Shown: one piece after another, positions 16,468-23,823 of the stretch
Numbering within the stretch: the stretch's first letter is position 1
Layout of the letters: the number at the start of each line of letters is the position of its first letter
Origin: Bacillota bacterium
Lineage (GTDB): Bacteria > Bacillota_I > Bacilli_A > ML615J-28 > CAG-698
Assembly (NCBI GenBank): GCA_023410025.1
Contig: JAEYQM010000090.1
Span: 1 to 56,207 of the forward strand
Length of the DNA: 56,207 bases
Reading direction: 5' to 3'
Notes under the pieces: generated by a model
What the model was told of the DNA's origin: nothing
The model's database searches: none
Seen by the model: only the letters and a program-made list of their open reading frames with translations
Translations under genes and position numbers: made by a program

Positions 16468-17089
16468 TTTTCTTACTCAACGCCATCCCATCTCCGATTT
16501 CTAGAAATAAAGTGTGATATTTAGTATTCTCACTTAACCAAACATTATAATTATTAATTTTACGAACTAAAGCTCGTAAATTGCGACTTTCTATAACTTC
16601 ATCACTATTTACCAATCCATGGAATTGTAAATTATCAGAGATAATAATTCCAGATTTGTTAAGTAATGTTGAAAATCTTTCAAAGAATTTTATATATTGT
16701 GCTTTAGCTGCATCAATAAATATAAGATCATAATCATTTCTTAATTTATTTAAATCTATTTCTAAAGCATCATCTAAGAAAATTCTAACTTGTTCATTTA
16801 AGTTCATTCTGTTTATATTTTCTCTTGCCAAATTATACATTTTCTCGTTTTTTTCAATTGTATCAACATTTATTTGACTGTTTAAAAGTGCCATATTAAT
16901 GGCACTGTAGCCGATTGCTGAACCAATCTCTAAAATTCTTGTACTTTTTGAAACCCTAATCATTTGCAGTAAAAACGATAATCCATCATCACTAATGATT
17001 GGTACTTTGTTTTCAAAAGCAAAATTCTTTATTTCTTTAACAATTATATTATCAGTTAATTTATTAAAGTTTGATAGATTAGACTTCAT
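16445..17089 (-). CDS. trmR: tRNA 5-hydroxyuridine methyltransferase, TrmR/YrrM-like
   Basis: SAM-dependent O-methyltransferase of the class I caffeoyl-CoA type, 214 residues. The SAM motif is ILEIGSAIGYSAI (about residues 55-67), followed by VDTIEKNEKMYNLAREN. The catalytic/metal motif is DLIFIDAAKAQYIKFFE, then IIISDNLQFHG. In B. subtilis TrmR methylates ho5U34 of tRNA to mo5U34, and its co-location with the trhP pair supports that role here. The ribosome binding site is AGAGGA. It leads a three-gene overlapping operon. Confidence 0.9.
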   Translation of the reverse strand: MKSNLSNFNKLTDNIIVKEIKNFAFENKVPIISDDGLSFLLQMIRVSKSTRILEIGSAIGYSAINMALLNSQINVDTIEKNEKMYNLARENINRMNLNEQVRIFLDDALEIDLNKLRNDYDLIFIDAAKAQYIKFFERFSTLLNKSGIIISDNLQFHGLVNSDEVIESRNLRALVRKINNYNVWLSENTKYHTLFLEIGDGMALSKKNEIDCGN

Positions 17090-17118
17090 AATTATCCTCT
17101 TTATTTCCTAGATATTAT

Positions 17119-17147
17119 ATTATACTCTAGTTTTATACAAATTTCAA
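17119..17147 (-). promoter_or_regulatory. promoter of trmR-trhP1-trhP2
   Basis: TTGAAA (17142-17147) and TATAAT (17119-17124) spaced by 17 bp on the minus strand. The -35 box falls at the end of the upstream regulator's coding sequence. Confidence 0.7.
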
Positions 17148-18416
17148 GTCATGAGTGTTATTGAATTCATCAAACAAAAATAAATACACTTCTTTATATC
17201 TTGATGACTCACCTAATAACTTATAATATTTACATCTATAATAATTTGTATATAAATGATGATGATGAGTAATATTTCGAATATTTATGTAACTTTTTAA
17301 ATAATCTATAATTTCATATGCGTTATTATTTTCTATTTCCATTGCCATAAGCTTAATAAATCCTTTATGTATAGCATCTTTTTTAGAAAAGTTATCATTT
17401 TGGTAATAATTTAAAAATGTTTTTTTATAATGATCAATTTGATCTATATTTCGTTCTATTTTCATTAAACAACTTACACCATATCCAAGCAAGGCAATAA
17501 ATTGTGGAGAGTTTAATTGATTATCTAAAATACATTTTACCATATCTTCATATCTATATAATTTAGATAAAACAATGCACTTAGCATAATAATAATCTTC
17601 TAAATGTGTTTCAAGAATAATATCCATATTCATATCTTCTAAAATTTTTAATGAATCATTAGGATCAAATTCTGTATAAGTATACAATAATTTATTATTA
17701 TATTTTCTAAACATTGGATAAAAATTACTATTATTTAAACAATTATAATATTTAAAAATGTCTGCATGATTATTTAAATTACAAGCAACGACAAAATGTT
17801 GATGTTCAAATAGGACTCTTAATCCTTCATCTTCAATATTTACTTTATCAATAATTAATAAGTATTTTTTGGCGTTTTGAAACTGGTATGTTTTTATATA
17901 AAATTCAATTATAGCGAACATTAGAACCATCAATTCATAATCACTCAGGGATCCTTTAACTTCATCAACAAATCCTACTTCACGACTAAAATCATCCAAA
18001 CTGTCTATTGATAAATAATAGATTAGTTTGATTAATGCTTCCCTTGTTATAAAATAGTCTTTATTCAATTGATCAAAAACTTCTTTTATTTTTAATTTTT
18101 GATTAAACAAATAAAAATTAACTATTTCATGTAAATTTCCATATTTATTTATTTTTAAAAGTCTATCATAGTTTATATTTACTCTTTCAAATAATTTCTT
18201 CATGACAAATTTATCAGGAGCTAATAAATTGTTTTCAATTTTTGATAAATAGCTTTTTGAGCAAATACCTTCAGTAATTTCATTCAATGTTAAATTGGCT
18301 TTCAATCTTTCGTTTTTTAATGTCGCCGAATGTAAAGAATACACTACATGTTTTTCTTCGAGTTTTCTTTTATCAAAAAGGGCATGTATATTACTAAGAC
18401 TAATATCATACTGCAA
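17133..18416 (-). CDS. XRE-type HTH regulator with TPR-like C-terminus (RRNPP-like)
   Basis: 427-residue cytosolic protein. An XRE helix-turn-helix covers about residues 30-80 (LKNERLKANLTLNEITEGI, then SKSYLSKIENN). A long all-helical, Tyr/Asn-rich region resembling the TPR-type peptide-sensing domain of Rgg/PlcR/PrgX-like regulators follows. Such proteins usually bind short secreted peptides, but no peptide gene lies beside it. The start is uncertain: the called TTG (18416) is some 23 bp from a strong AGGAGG. An in-frame ATT nearer to the ribosome binding site would fit spacing better but is a rare start. It is monocistronic. Confidence 0.75.
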   Translation of the reverse strand: MQYDISLSNIHALFDKRKLEEKHVVYSLHSATLKNERLKANLTLNEITEGICSKSYLSKIENNLLAPDKFVMKKLFERVNINYDRLLKINKYGNLHEIVNFYLFNQKLKIKEVFDQLNKDYFITREALIKLIYYLSIDSLDDFSREVGFVDEVKGSLSDYELMVLMFAIIEFYIKTYQFQNAKKYLLIIDKVNIEDEGLRVLFEHQHFVVACNLNNHADIFKYYNCLNNSNFYPMFRKYNNKLLYTYTEFDPNDSLKILEDMNMDIILETHLEDYYYAKCIVLSKLYRYEDMVKCILDNQLNSPQFIALLGYGVSCLMKIERNIDQIDHYKKTFLNYYQNDNFSKKDAIHKGFIKLMAMEIENNNAYEIIDYLKSYINIRNITHHHHLYTNYYRCKYYKLLGESSRYKEVYLFLFDEFNNTHDLKFV

Positions 18417-18551
18417 TGAATAAATACTAATAGTTTCCCCCTCCTATTTTAATCGCCACACTATATTTTGTTAAAATTTTCCAGTACACCACTATAATTT
18501 TACTAATTATTTTCATTTTTTTCAACATATTAAAAAAAGTCGAAAATTAAA

Positions 18552-18582
18552 AAAAGAATATCGACACATTTGTGTGTCGATT
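18552..18582 (-). terminator. intrinsic terminator after the YgjP-like gene
   Basis: ATCGACACA / TGTGTCGAT hairpin (18560-18581) followed on the minus strand by a T7 run. The neighbouring 18417-18550 stretch is AT-rich upstream DNA of the regulator. Confidence 0.85.
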
Positions 18583-19233
18583 TTATTTATCTAATAAAAA
18601 TGCATATTTTTTTATTTCTTTTTGATAGTAACGGTGATCAGGAAACTTTTTAGTAAGTTCTAGGTAAAAAACCTTCGAGTGATTAGGAACAAAAAAATGT
18701 GTTAACTCATGATGAATAATATACTTAACAAAATCAATTGGTAAATGAATTAATATTCTATTTAATACAACCTTACTCTTTGTATAGTGACAAACACCCC
18801 ACTTAGATTTCATCGAACGTAATTTTAAATCAGGAACAAAATTTAAGTTATACATTTTTACCAAATCATAAAAAGTATCTATCAAAACCTTATTAGCTTC
18901 ATTAATTAGTTTATTTAACCCATTTCCATTGATATAAATATTATCTTCAATAATCTTATAATTATTTATAAAATCAATAGAATTAATTAGATTATAAACC
19001 TTTCCAAATAACATAAATTGATTATCTTCAAGTTTAATATTATTTACTTTACTTAATTGTTTTATAATCCAATCCTTATTAACTTCAATAATTCTATCAA
19101 TTTCACTATTTGATAGTTTTAGTGGTGAAGTAATAATTATTTCTTTATTTCTATTTAATTTTAGGAATGTTCTTTTAACTTTCTTTTTTATAAAGATTAC
19201 AGAATATAATTCTTTGTTTATTTCTACGTACAT
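18583..19233 (-). CDS. YgjP/DUF45-like SprT-family metallopeptidase
   Basis: 216-residue predicted zinc protease. The signature KSKWGVC (about residues 144-150) and the active-site HHELTHFFVPNHSKVFY (HExxH plus third histidine) are the hallmarks of the YgjP-like (formerly M48/DUF45) family. N-terminal LxLNRNKEIIITSPLKLS also fits. The cellular substrate is unknown. It lies 36 bp downstream of spoIVFB and may be co-transcribed with the spoIVFA-spoIVFB pair, although the family itself is not a sporulation family. Confidence 0.9.
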   Translation of the reverse strand: MYVEINKELYSVIFIKKKVKRTFLKLNRNKEIIITSPLKLSNSEIDRIIEVNKDWIIKQLSKVNNIKLEDNQFMLFGKVYNLINSIDFINNYKIIEDNIYINGNGLNKLINEANKVLIDTFYDLVKMYNLNFVPDLKLRSMKSKWGVCHYTKSKVVLNRILIHLPIDFVKYIIHHELTHFFVPNHSKVFYLELTKKFPDHRYYQKEIKKYAFLLDK

Positions 19234-19269
19234 ACTTAACCTCTGTTAATATTATAGCATAATTTTAAT

Positions 19270-19833
19270 TTAAGACATAGCATTTATTAATTTCATCATG
19301 TAACTTAAATCATAATTTTTAAAATAACGGTAATTTAAAATTATTAAATAAGCATCAATAATAATAATCAATAGTGACTTAATATATATTCCTACTATGA
19401 ATAATCCAATAGAAAAGAAAATGGAAATTATAAGTTTAGTTTTGCTTTCGAAAAATAAACTAAACATTCTAAATCCATCTAATGGATAAATTGGTAATAA
19501 ATTAAATAAAACCATTAACATATTATAATCATAAATAAATTTTGAATACTTTCCAAAATTATTTGATAATAGACATATAATTATATTTACTATTATTCCC
19601 CCAGAATAAATAATAAATGTTTTAAATTTACTTGAACTTAATACACAATCAATTCTACCACCAAAAAAGTTTAATTCCAAGGAAATAAACTCTTGATTAA
19701 ATATTTTTATAAAGAATGCGTGTCCTAATTCATGACAAATAATTGAGCCAAAAAAGATTAAAAAATAATCGATTTGCCTAGTAAACAATGAAAAGATAAA
19801 AAGGATATAAATTGAATAACCAATTTTCATCAT
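19270..19833 (-). CDS. spoIVFB: SpoIVFB-like intramembrane M50 metalloprotease
   Basis: 187-residue polytopic membrane protease of site-2 protease family M50B. The zinc motif HELGH is at residues 34-38 and the third ligand region NLLPIYPLDG at 111-120, in the compact layout of SpoIVFB. In Bacillus this enzyme cleaves the pro-sequence from pro-sigma-K in the outer forespore membrane. Its gene overlaps a SpoIVFA-like gene by 4 bp and lies near radC as in B. subtilis. It is about 100 residues shorter than the Bacillus enzyme and lacks the C-terminal CBS domain. Generic M50 proteases look similar; synteny and the pro-sigma-K gene support this call. Confidence 0.87.
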   Translation of the reverse strand: MMKIGYSIYILFIFSLFTRQIDYFLIFFGSIICHELGHAFFIKIFNQEFISLELNFFGGRIDCVLSSSKFKTFIIYSGGIIVNIIICLLSNNFGKYSKFIYDYNMLMVLFNLLPIYPLDGFRMFSLFFESKTKLIISIFFSIGLFIVGIYIKSLLIIIIDAYLIILNYRYFKNYDLSYMMKLINAMS

Positions 19834-20333
19834 TCGACATTTATATACTTATTTTCTTTAATACAATATAAATCAAAATAATTTACATTATTCTTCTCTG
19901 TAGCTCTTCCAATTATCTGATTTTTTCTAACAACTTGATACAAGTTTACATCAACTGAAATTAAATTTTTATAAACATAAACAACATTATCAGTTCCTAA
20001 AATAGATATAACATTATCTTTTATATCTACTACTGTACCTAATTGTTGACATTCTACTCCTTCATAATTATCGATAATATATCTTTTTCCGTTTTCAATT
20101 TTTTCAATTTTATGTAATCCACCACTTACAGATGTTACATCTTCAGTATCAATAAATATTATTTTCGCGCCACCATTTAATTTTTGTGCAATTCGTAAAA
20201 AGTTAATATTAGTGCTCATTTCATTTTTTAAATCTTCCAATTTTATTACATTTAAATAATCTAGTCCAACGACTGCAAATAATAAAAAAGTCATTATTAA
20301 TAATTTATATAAAAATCGATCAACTATATTCAT
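19830..20333 (-). CDS. spoIVFA: SpoIVFA-like regulator (degenerate M23 fold)
   Basis: 167-residue protein with one N-terminal transmembrane helix (about residues 10-28) and an extracytoplasmic domain. The last ~80 residues follow the beta pattern of LytM/M23 domains (GTVVDIKDNVISI, VVYVYKNLISVDV, QVVRKNQIIGRA, FDLYCIKE) but have no zinc-binding histidines. SpoIVFA of Bacillus has the same design, holds SpoIVFB inactive and tethers BofA; it is ~260 residues, so this is a shortened version. The assignment rests on architecture and on its position directly before spoIVFB. The ribosome binding site is GGTGAT. Confidence 0.8.
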   Translation of the reverse strand: MNIVDRFLYKLLIMTFLLFAVVGLDYLNVIKLEDLKNEMSTNINFLRIAQKLNGGAKIIFIDTEDVTSVSGGLHKIEKIENGKRYIIDNYEGVECQQLGTVVDIKDNVISILGTDNVVYVYKNLISVDVNLYQVVRKNQIIGRATEKNNVNYFDLYCIKENKYINVE

Positions 20334-20370
20334 ATCATCACCAATTAAATATATGAATATAGTAAATTAT

Positions 20371-21051
20371 TTATTCTTTAATTTTATTTTCTATAAAACT
20401 ATAATACTTATTTTTGCCAATAATAACATGATCTATAAAAACAACTCCCATAGTTTTCGCTGATTCAATTAGAGCTTCTGTCATTTGTCTATCTGCACTA
20501 CTCGGTGTAGGGTCGCCACTTGGATGATTATGACTAATTATAAATCCATAACAAGAATATTTTAAAGCCCATTTTAAAATATCTCGAGGATGAAATATAG
20601 TTTTATCTAAAGTACCAATACTAATAATCTTATCAGCAATAACTTCATTTTTTACATTCAAAAAAACTGCCATTAATGTTTCTTGATGTAAATATTGCAT
20701 TTTGATTTTTAAATAATTAAAAGCATCTTTAGGAGTTTGAATAATATTGTTTAGAATTATAGGATTTGCTATTCTTCTTCCTAGTTCAATTGCCGCTAAA
20801 AGTTCAATTGCTTTGGCTTGTCCAATTCCATTAATTTTTATTAACTCATTATAAGTAATATCATTTAAATCTCCCAATGTTTCAAAACTATGTCTTAAAT
20901 TTTTAGCAACTTCAATTACTGATTGGTTTTTTGTTCCAGTCCTAAGCAAAATTGCAAGTAATTCATAATCAGCTAATGATGAAGCTCCTCGTGATATTAA
21001 TCTTTCCCTTGGCCTTTCCATAATTGGTATTTCTCTAAATTGATAACGCAT
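20371..21051 (-). CDS. radC: RadC family JAB-domain protein
   Basis: 226 residues. An N-terminal helix-hairpin-helix-like part (LLRTGTKNQSVIEVAK, INGIGQAKAIELLAAIELG) precedes a JAB/MPN metalloprotease-fold domain with the metal motif SHNHPSGDPTPSSAD. Historically called a DNA repair protein, its function is unresolved. The ATG at 21051 is chosen because GGGTGAT lies before it; an in-frame TTG upstream would place the ribosome binding site inside the gene. Its position between the SpoIIB-like gene and spoIVFA matches B. subtilis, with maf and mre/min genes missing from the interval. Confidence 0.95.
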   Translation of the reverse strand: MRYQFREIPIMERPRERLISRGASSLADYELLAILLRTGTKNQSVIEVAKNLRHSFETLGDLNDITYNELIKINGIGQAKAIELLAAIELGRRIANPIILNNIIQTPKDAFNYLKIKMQYLHQETLMAVFLNVKNEVIADKIISIGTLDKTIFHPRDILKWALKYSCYGFIISHNHPSGDPTPSSADRQMTEALIESAKTMGVVFIDHVIIGKNKYYSFIENKIKE

Positions 21052-21092
21052 ATAATCACCCAATTATATATTAAAGGAAATAAATAATTTTA

Positions 21093-21677
21093 CTAGGTCA
21101 ACTTTTTAAATAATTGATGAAACAATTCTAATTCTATTTGTTCTTTTATTTTTTGATTTTTTATTGCTTGAAGAATAGTAAGATTAGAAAAAACTTCAAA
21201 ATCTATTGGTTCATCATAATATTTTTCACTTATTATAATGGTTTTATTATTTAAGCTATTAAACAAATTATTTATTGCTTCATTATAAAAAGTTTTTTTA
21301 TCTTGAGAATTGGCAAATTTGTCAGACCAATCAATAATATATTCACTTCTAATAACTGGATTAAATCCATAATTAGTATATTCGTCTTTTTTATTTTCTA
21401 GTTCTTCCTTTTTTAAACTAATAGCTGTATAAACATAAAACATTTTATTATCTTCAATTATCTCATAATTAAAATCAACAGTTGATAATGTTGAATTAAT
21501 AGAATTTATGTTATCACTTTTTATTATTTGTAATAAATAGACATTACCTTCTTGTCCATCACCATTAACTACATCAGTATTTTCATAATTAATTTTCAAA
21601 CTTAAAAAATATCCAAATAAAGCCCCTATAACTAACCCTATTACTATACCAAAATAATCTATTTCTCTTCTTTTCAT
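21093..21677 (-). CDS. SpoIIB-like membrane-anchored SPOR-type protein
   Basis: 194-residue protein with a basic N-terminus, one transmembrane helix (about 9-28) and an extracytoplasmic region. Residues ~45-115 follow the SPOR-domain pattern (VYLLQIIKSDN, then FYVYTAISLKKEEL, then YTNYGFNPVIRSEYI). SpoIIB, which aids engulfment in Bacillus, has this architecture and lies between folC and radC exactly as here. Sequence similarity alone would not prove it. The start at 21677 has an AGAGGTG ribosome binding site; a longer version to 21713 would include that site. Confidence 0.65.
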   Translation of the reverse strand: MKRREIDYFGIVIGLVIGALFGYFLSLKINYENTDVVNGDGQEGNVYLLQIIKSDNINSINSTLSTVDFNYEIIEDNKMFYVYTAISLKKEELENKKDEYTNYGFNPVIRSEYIIDWSDKFANSQDKKTFYNEAINNLFNSLNNKTIIISEKYYDEPIDFEVFSNLTILQAIKNQKIKEQIELELFHQLFKKLT

Positions 21678-21728
21678 ATTTACACCTCTAGTACTATTAT
21701 AGAAATGAAACATAAAAATTTTGTCATA

Positions 21729-21762
21729 AAAAAAGAACTAAAAAAATATTTTTTTAGTTCTA
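21729..21762 (-). terminator. intrinsic terminator after folC
   Basis: AGAACTAAAAAAA / TTTTTTTAGTTCT hairpin with a following T-run on the minus strand, 8 bp past the folC stop. It separates folC from the SpoIIB-like gene. Confidence 0.8.
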
Positions 21763-21769
21763 ATAAATC

Positions 21770-23035
21770 TTATTTAAAATGTGTTCTAACTTCACTTATG
21801 AAGAATAAACTTCCACAGAATATTGTTATTTTTTCTTTATCACTTCTAACAAGTTCAATAATATTATTTAAATCATCATCAATACTCTTGTTTTTATGTT
21901 TACTTAATTTAAATAAATTAATTGATTCATCACTTCTCTTATACATGAAATGAGTAAAAATAATTTCATCTACAGATTGTTCAATTAATTCAATCATTTT
22001 ATCCTTTTCTTTATTGCTAGAAACGGCAAAGATAAGTCTAATTTTTTTATCATTAATTGTGTTAATAAATTCATTTAATCTTGTAATTCCATCAATATTA
22101 TGAGCACCATCAATTATTATTAATGGATCATCACTTAAAATTTCAAGTCGACCTGGCCAAAAAGCTTTATATAAGCCCTGATAAATTGCTTTTAAAGAAA
22201 TTTGATAAGATTTTGATATTTCTTGGATTACTGAGATGGCAAGAACGGCATTTTCAACTTGGTGTTTACCCATTAATCTAATTTTTAAATCTTCATAGTT
22301 TAAATATTGGAAAGTTGTTAAACCTTTTTCAAATGAAGCAATTTGAATATCATTTTTATTTGGTCTAATTAATTTTGCATTAACTTGTTTACAATGTTCT
22401 TTAATTTGATCATTAAATTCAGGATTATTGAAAGTTATAAATGGTCTAAATGGTTTTGCAATCCCTAATTTATTTGACCATATTTCTGGTAATGTTGAAC
22501 CTAAAATATCCATATGGTCATAAGAAACGCTAGCAACAACTGATGCAATTGGATCAATTACATTTGTTGCATCAAGTGTTCCACCAATTCCTACTTCAAT
22601 AACAGCAAAATCAACTTTTTTATCTCTAAAGTATAAAAATGCGATCAATGTCATTATTTCAAAAAAGGAAGGGGTTCTAAGGCCCTTTTTTTCAAGTTCC
22701 CCAAATGATCCTACAACTAAATTACCATAGTAAATAAAATCTTCATTGCTTATATATTCATCATTTAAAGTGATTCTTTCATTAAAACAAACAACATAAG
22801 GTGAAATATAAGTCCCAACATTATAACCTTCACTTAGTAGTATTGATTTTATAAATGTTACAGTTGATCCTTTTCCATTTGTTCCCCCAACATGGATTGA
22901 TTTAAATTCTTTTTGAGGATTCCCAAAAAAATCACATAGTGAATACATATAACTTAAATTTTGTTTTTTTTCACTTCTTTTTTGTAATTCAATAAACGTT
23001 CTTAAATCATTAAAATTTTCATACACTTTGTGCAT
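21770..23035 (-). CDS. folC: folylpolyglutamate / dihydrofolate synthase
   Basis: Adds glutamate to (dihydro)folates; Mur-ligase superfamily, cytosolic. The 421-residue protein has the ATP loop GGTNGKGST (about 51-59), YISPYVVCFNERI, the EVGIGGTLDATN motif, SYDHMDILGSTL, the H-containing LMGKHQVENAVLAI and the C-terminal IIDGAHNIDG. It follows valS and a REC-Hpt gene, overlapping the latter by 17 bp. valS-folC linkage is common in Bacillota. Confidence 0.96.
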   Translation of the reverse strand: MHKVYENFNDLRTFIELQKRSEKKQNLSYMYSLCDFFGNPQKEFKSIHVGGTNGKGSTVTFIKSILLSEGYNVGTYISPYVVCFNERITLNDEYISNEDFIYYGNLVVGSFGELEKKGLRTPSFFEIMTLIAFLYFRDKKVDFAVIEVGIGGTLDATNVIDPIASVVASVSYDHMDILGSTLPEIWSNKLGIAKPFRPFITFNNPEFNDQIKEHCKQVNAKLIRPNKNDIQIASFEKGLTTFQYLNYEDLKIRLMGKHQVENAVLAISVIQEISKSYQISLKAIYQGLYKAFWPGRLEILSDDPLIIIDGAHNIDGITRLNEFINTINDKKIRLIFAVSSNKEKDKMIELIEQSVDEIIFTHFMYKRSDESINLFKLSKHKNKSIDDDLNNIIELVRSDKEKITIFCGSLFFISEVRTHFK

Positions 23036-23753
23036 CCAACACTCTTTCTATGTCCTTTACAAATATATTGTGATATTTCACAAATCTAAATATATCGTGA
23101 ATTTCTACTTCATTCTTTCTAAATTTTTGATGCAAATCAGATGAATAAATGTATAGATCATTTCCACCTAAATTAAGTGAAATTCCTTTAATTTTATGAA
23201 TAATATTATCAATACCCATTAAATCATCATTCACTAAACAATCTTTAAATTTTGCATTTAAATCATTGTATTGTTCTTGATAAATTTTTAATAGTCTAAT
23301 ATAAGTTGATTCATTATTAACAAGCATCGATAATCCCTTATTAACATCAACAGTCATATTCTCATTTATGATACGAACTATCTCGCTACATAAGACATCA
23401 GGATTAATAGGTTTTTTTAAGAAATCTTTTAATCCATGATCTAATAAATACTTGTAAATTTCTTCAACATTATCGTAACCCGATAAGACAATTGACACCA
23501 TAAATGGATTAATATTAAGAAGTTGATAAAAAACTTCATCACCATTCATTTCCGGCATAAACATATCCAATATAACAAAATCAATATTACTATATTCATT
23601 TCTGTAATAACTAATTGCTTCAACTGGACTTTCAAAATCAACAACTTCAAATCCGAATTTTTCTAAGCTTGCTTTAGTAATGAATCTAATTGTCATTTCG
23701 TCATCAACAAGCATCAATCGATATTTTCTTGGGTTAATATGGTTTTTTATCAT
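23019..23753 (-). CDS. response-regulator receiver (REC) + Hpt phosphotransfer protein
   Basis: 244-residue cytosolic protein with two signalling modules and no DNA-binding or enzymatic output. REC domain residues 10-130: acidic pair D17-D18, phosphoacceptor D63 in ILDMFMPEMNG, S91, and K113/K114 in KKPI. The C-terminal helical domain carries DNIIHKIKGISLNLG with H186, the Hpt signature. Such a protein can relay phosphate Asp-to-His, like a fused Spo0F/Hpt intermediate; partners are not in the window. The ATG at 23753 has AAGGATGG before it; the in-frame TTG at 23774 would swallow that site. It is inserted between valS and folC. Confidence 0.85.
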   Translation of the reverse strand: MIKNHINPRKYRLMLVDDEMTIRFITKASLEKFGFEVVDFESPVEAISYYRNEYSNIDFVILDMFMPEMNGDEVFYQLLNINPFMVSIVLSGYDNVEEIYKYLLDHGLKDFLKKPINPDVLCSEIVRIINENMTVDVNKGLSMLVNNESTYIRLLKIYQEQYNDLNAKFKDCLVNDDLMGIDNIIHKIKGISLNLGGNDLYIYSSDLHQKFRKNEVEIHDIFRFVKYHNIFVKDIERVLDAQSV

Positions 23754-23823
23754 AATTCCATCCTTATTTAACAATATTATATATATTTGTTATCTCATAA
23801 TTTCGGGAAATTTGTCGAAGAAA

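Noticed and set aside
19270..19833. Generic RseP-type site-2 protease
   Set aside because: It lacks a PDZ domain, is compact like M50B, and is coupled to a SpoIVFA-like gene in a spoIVF-like locus.
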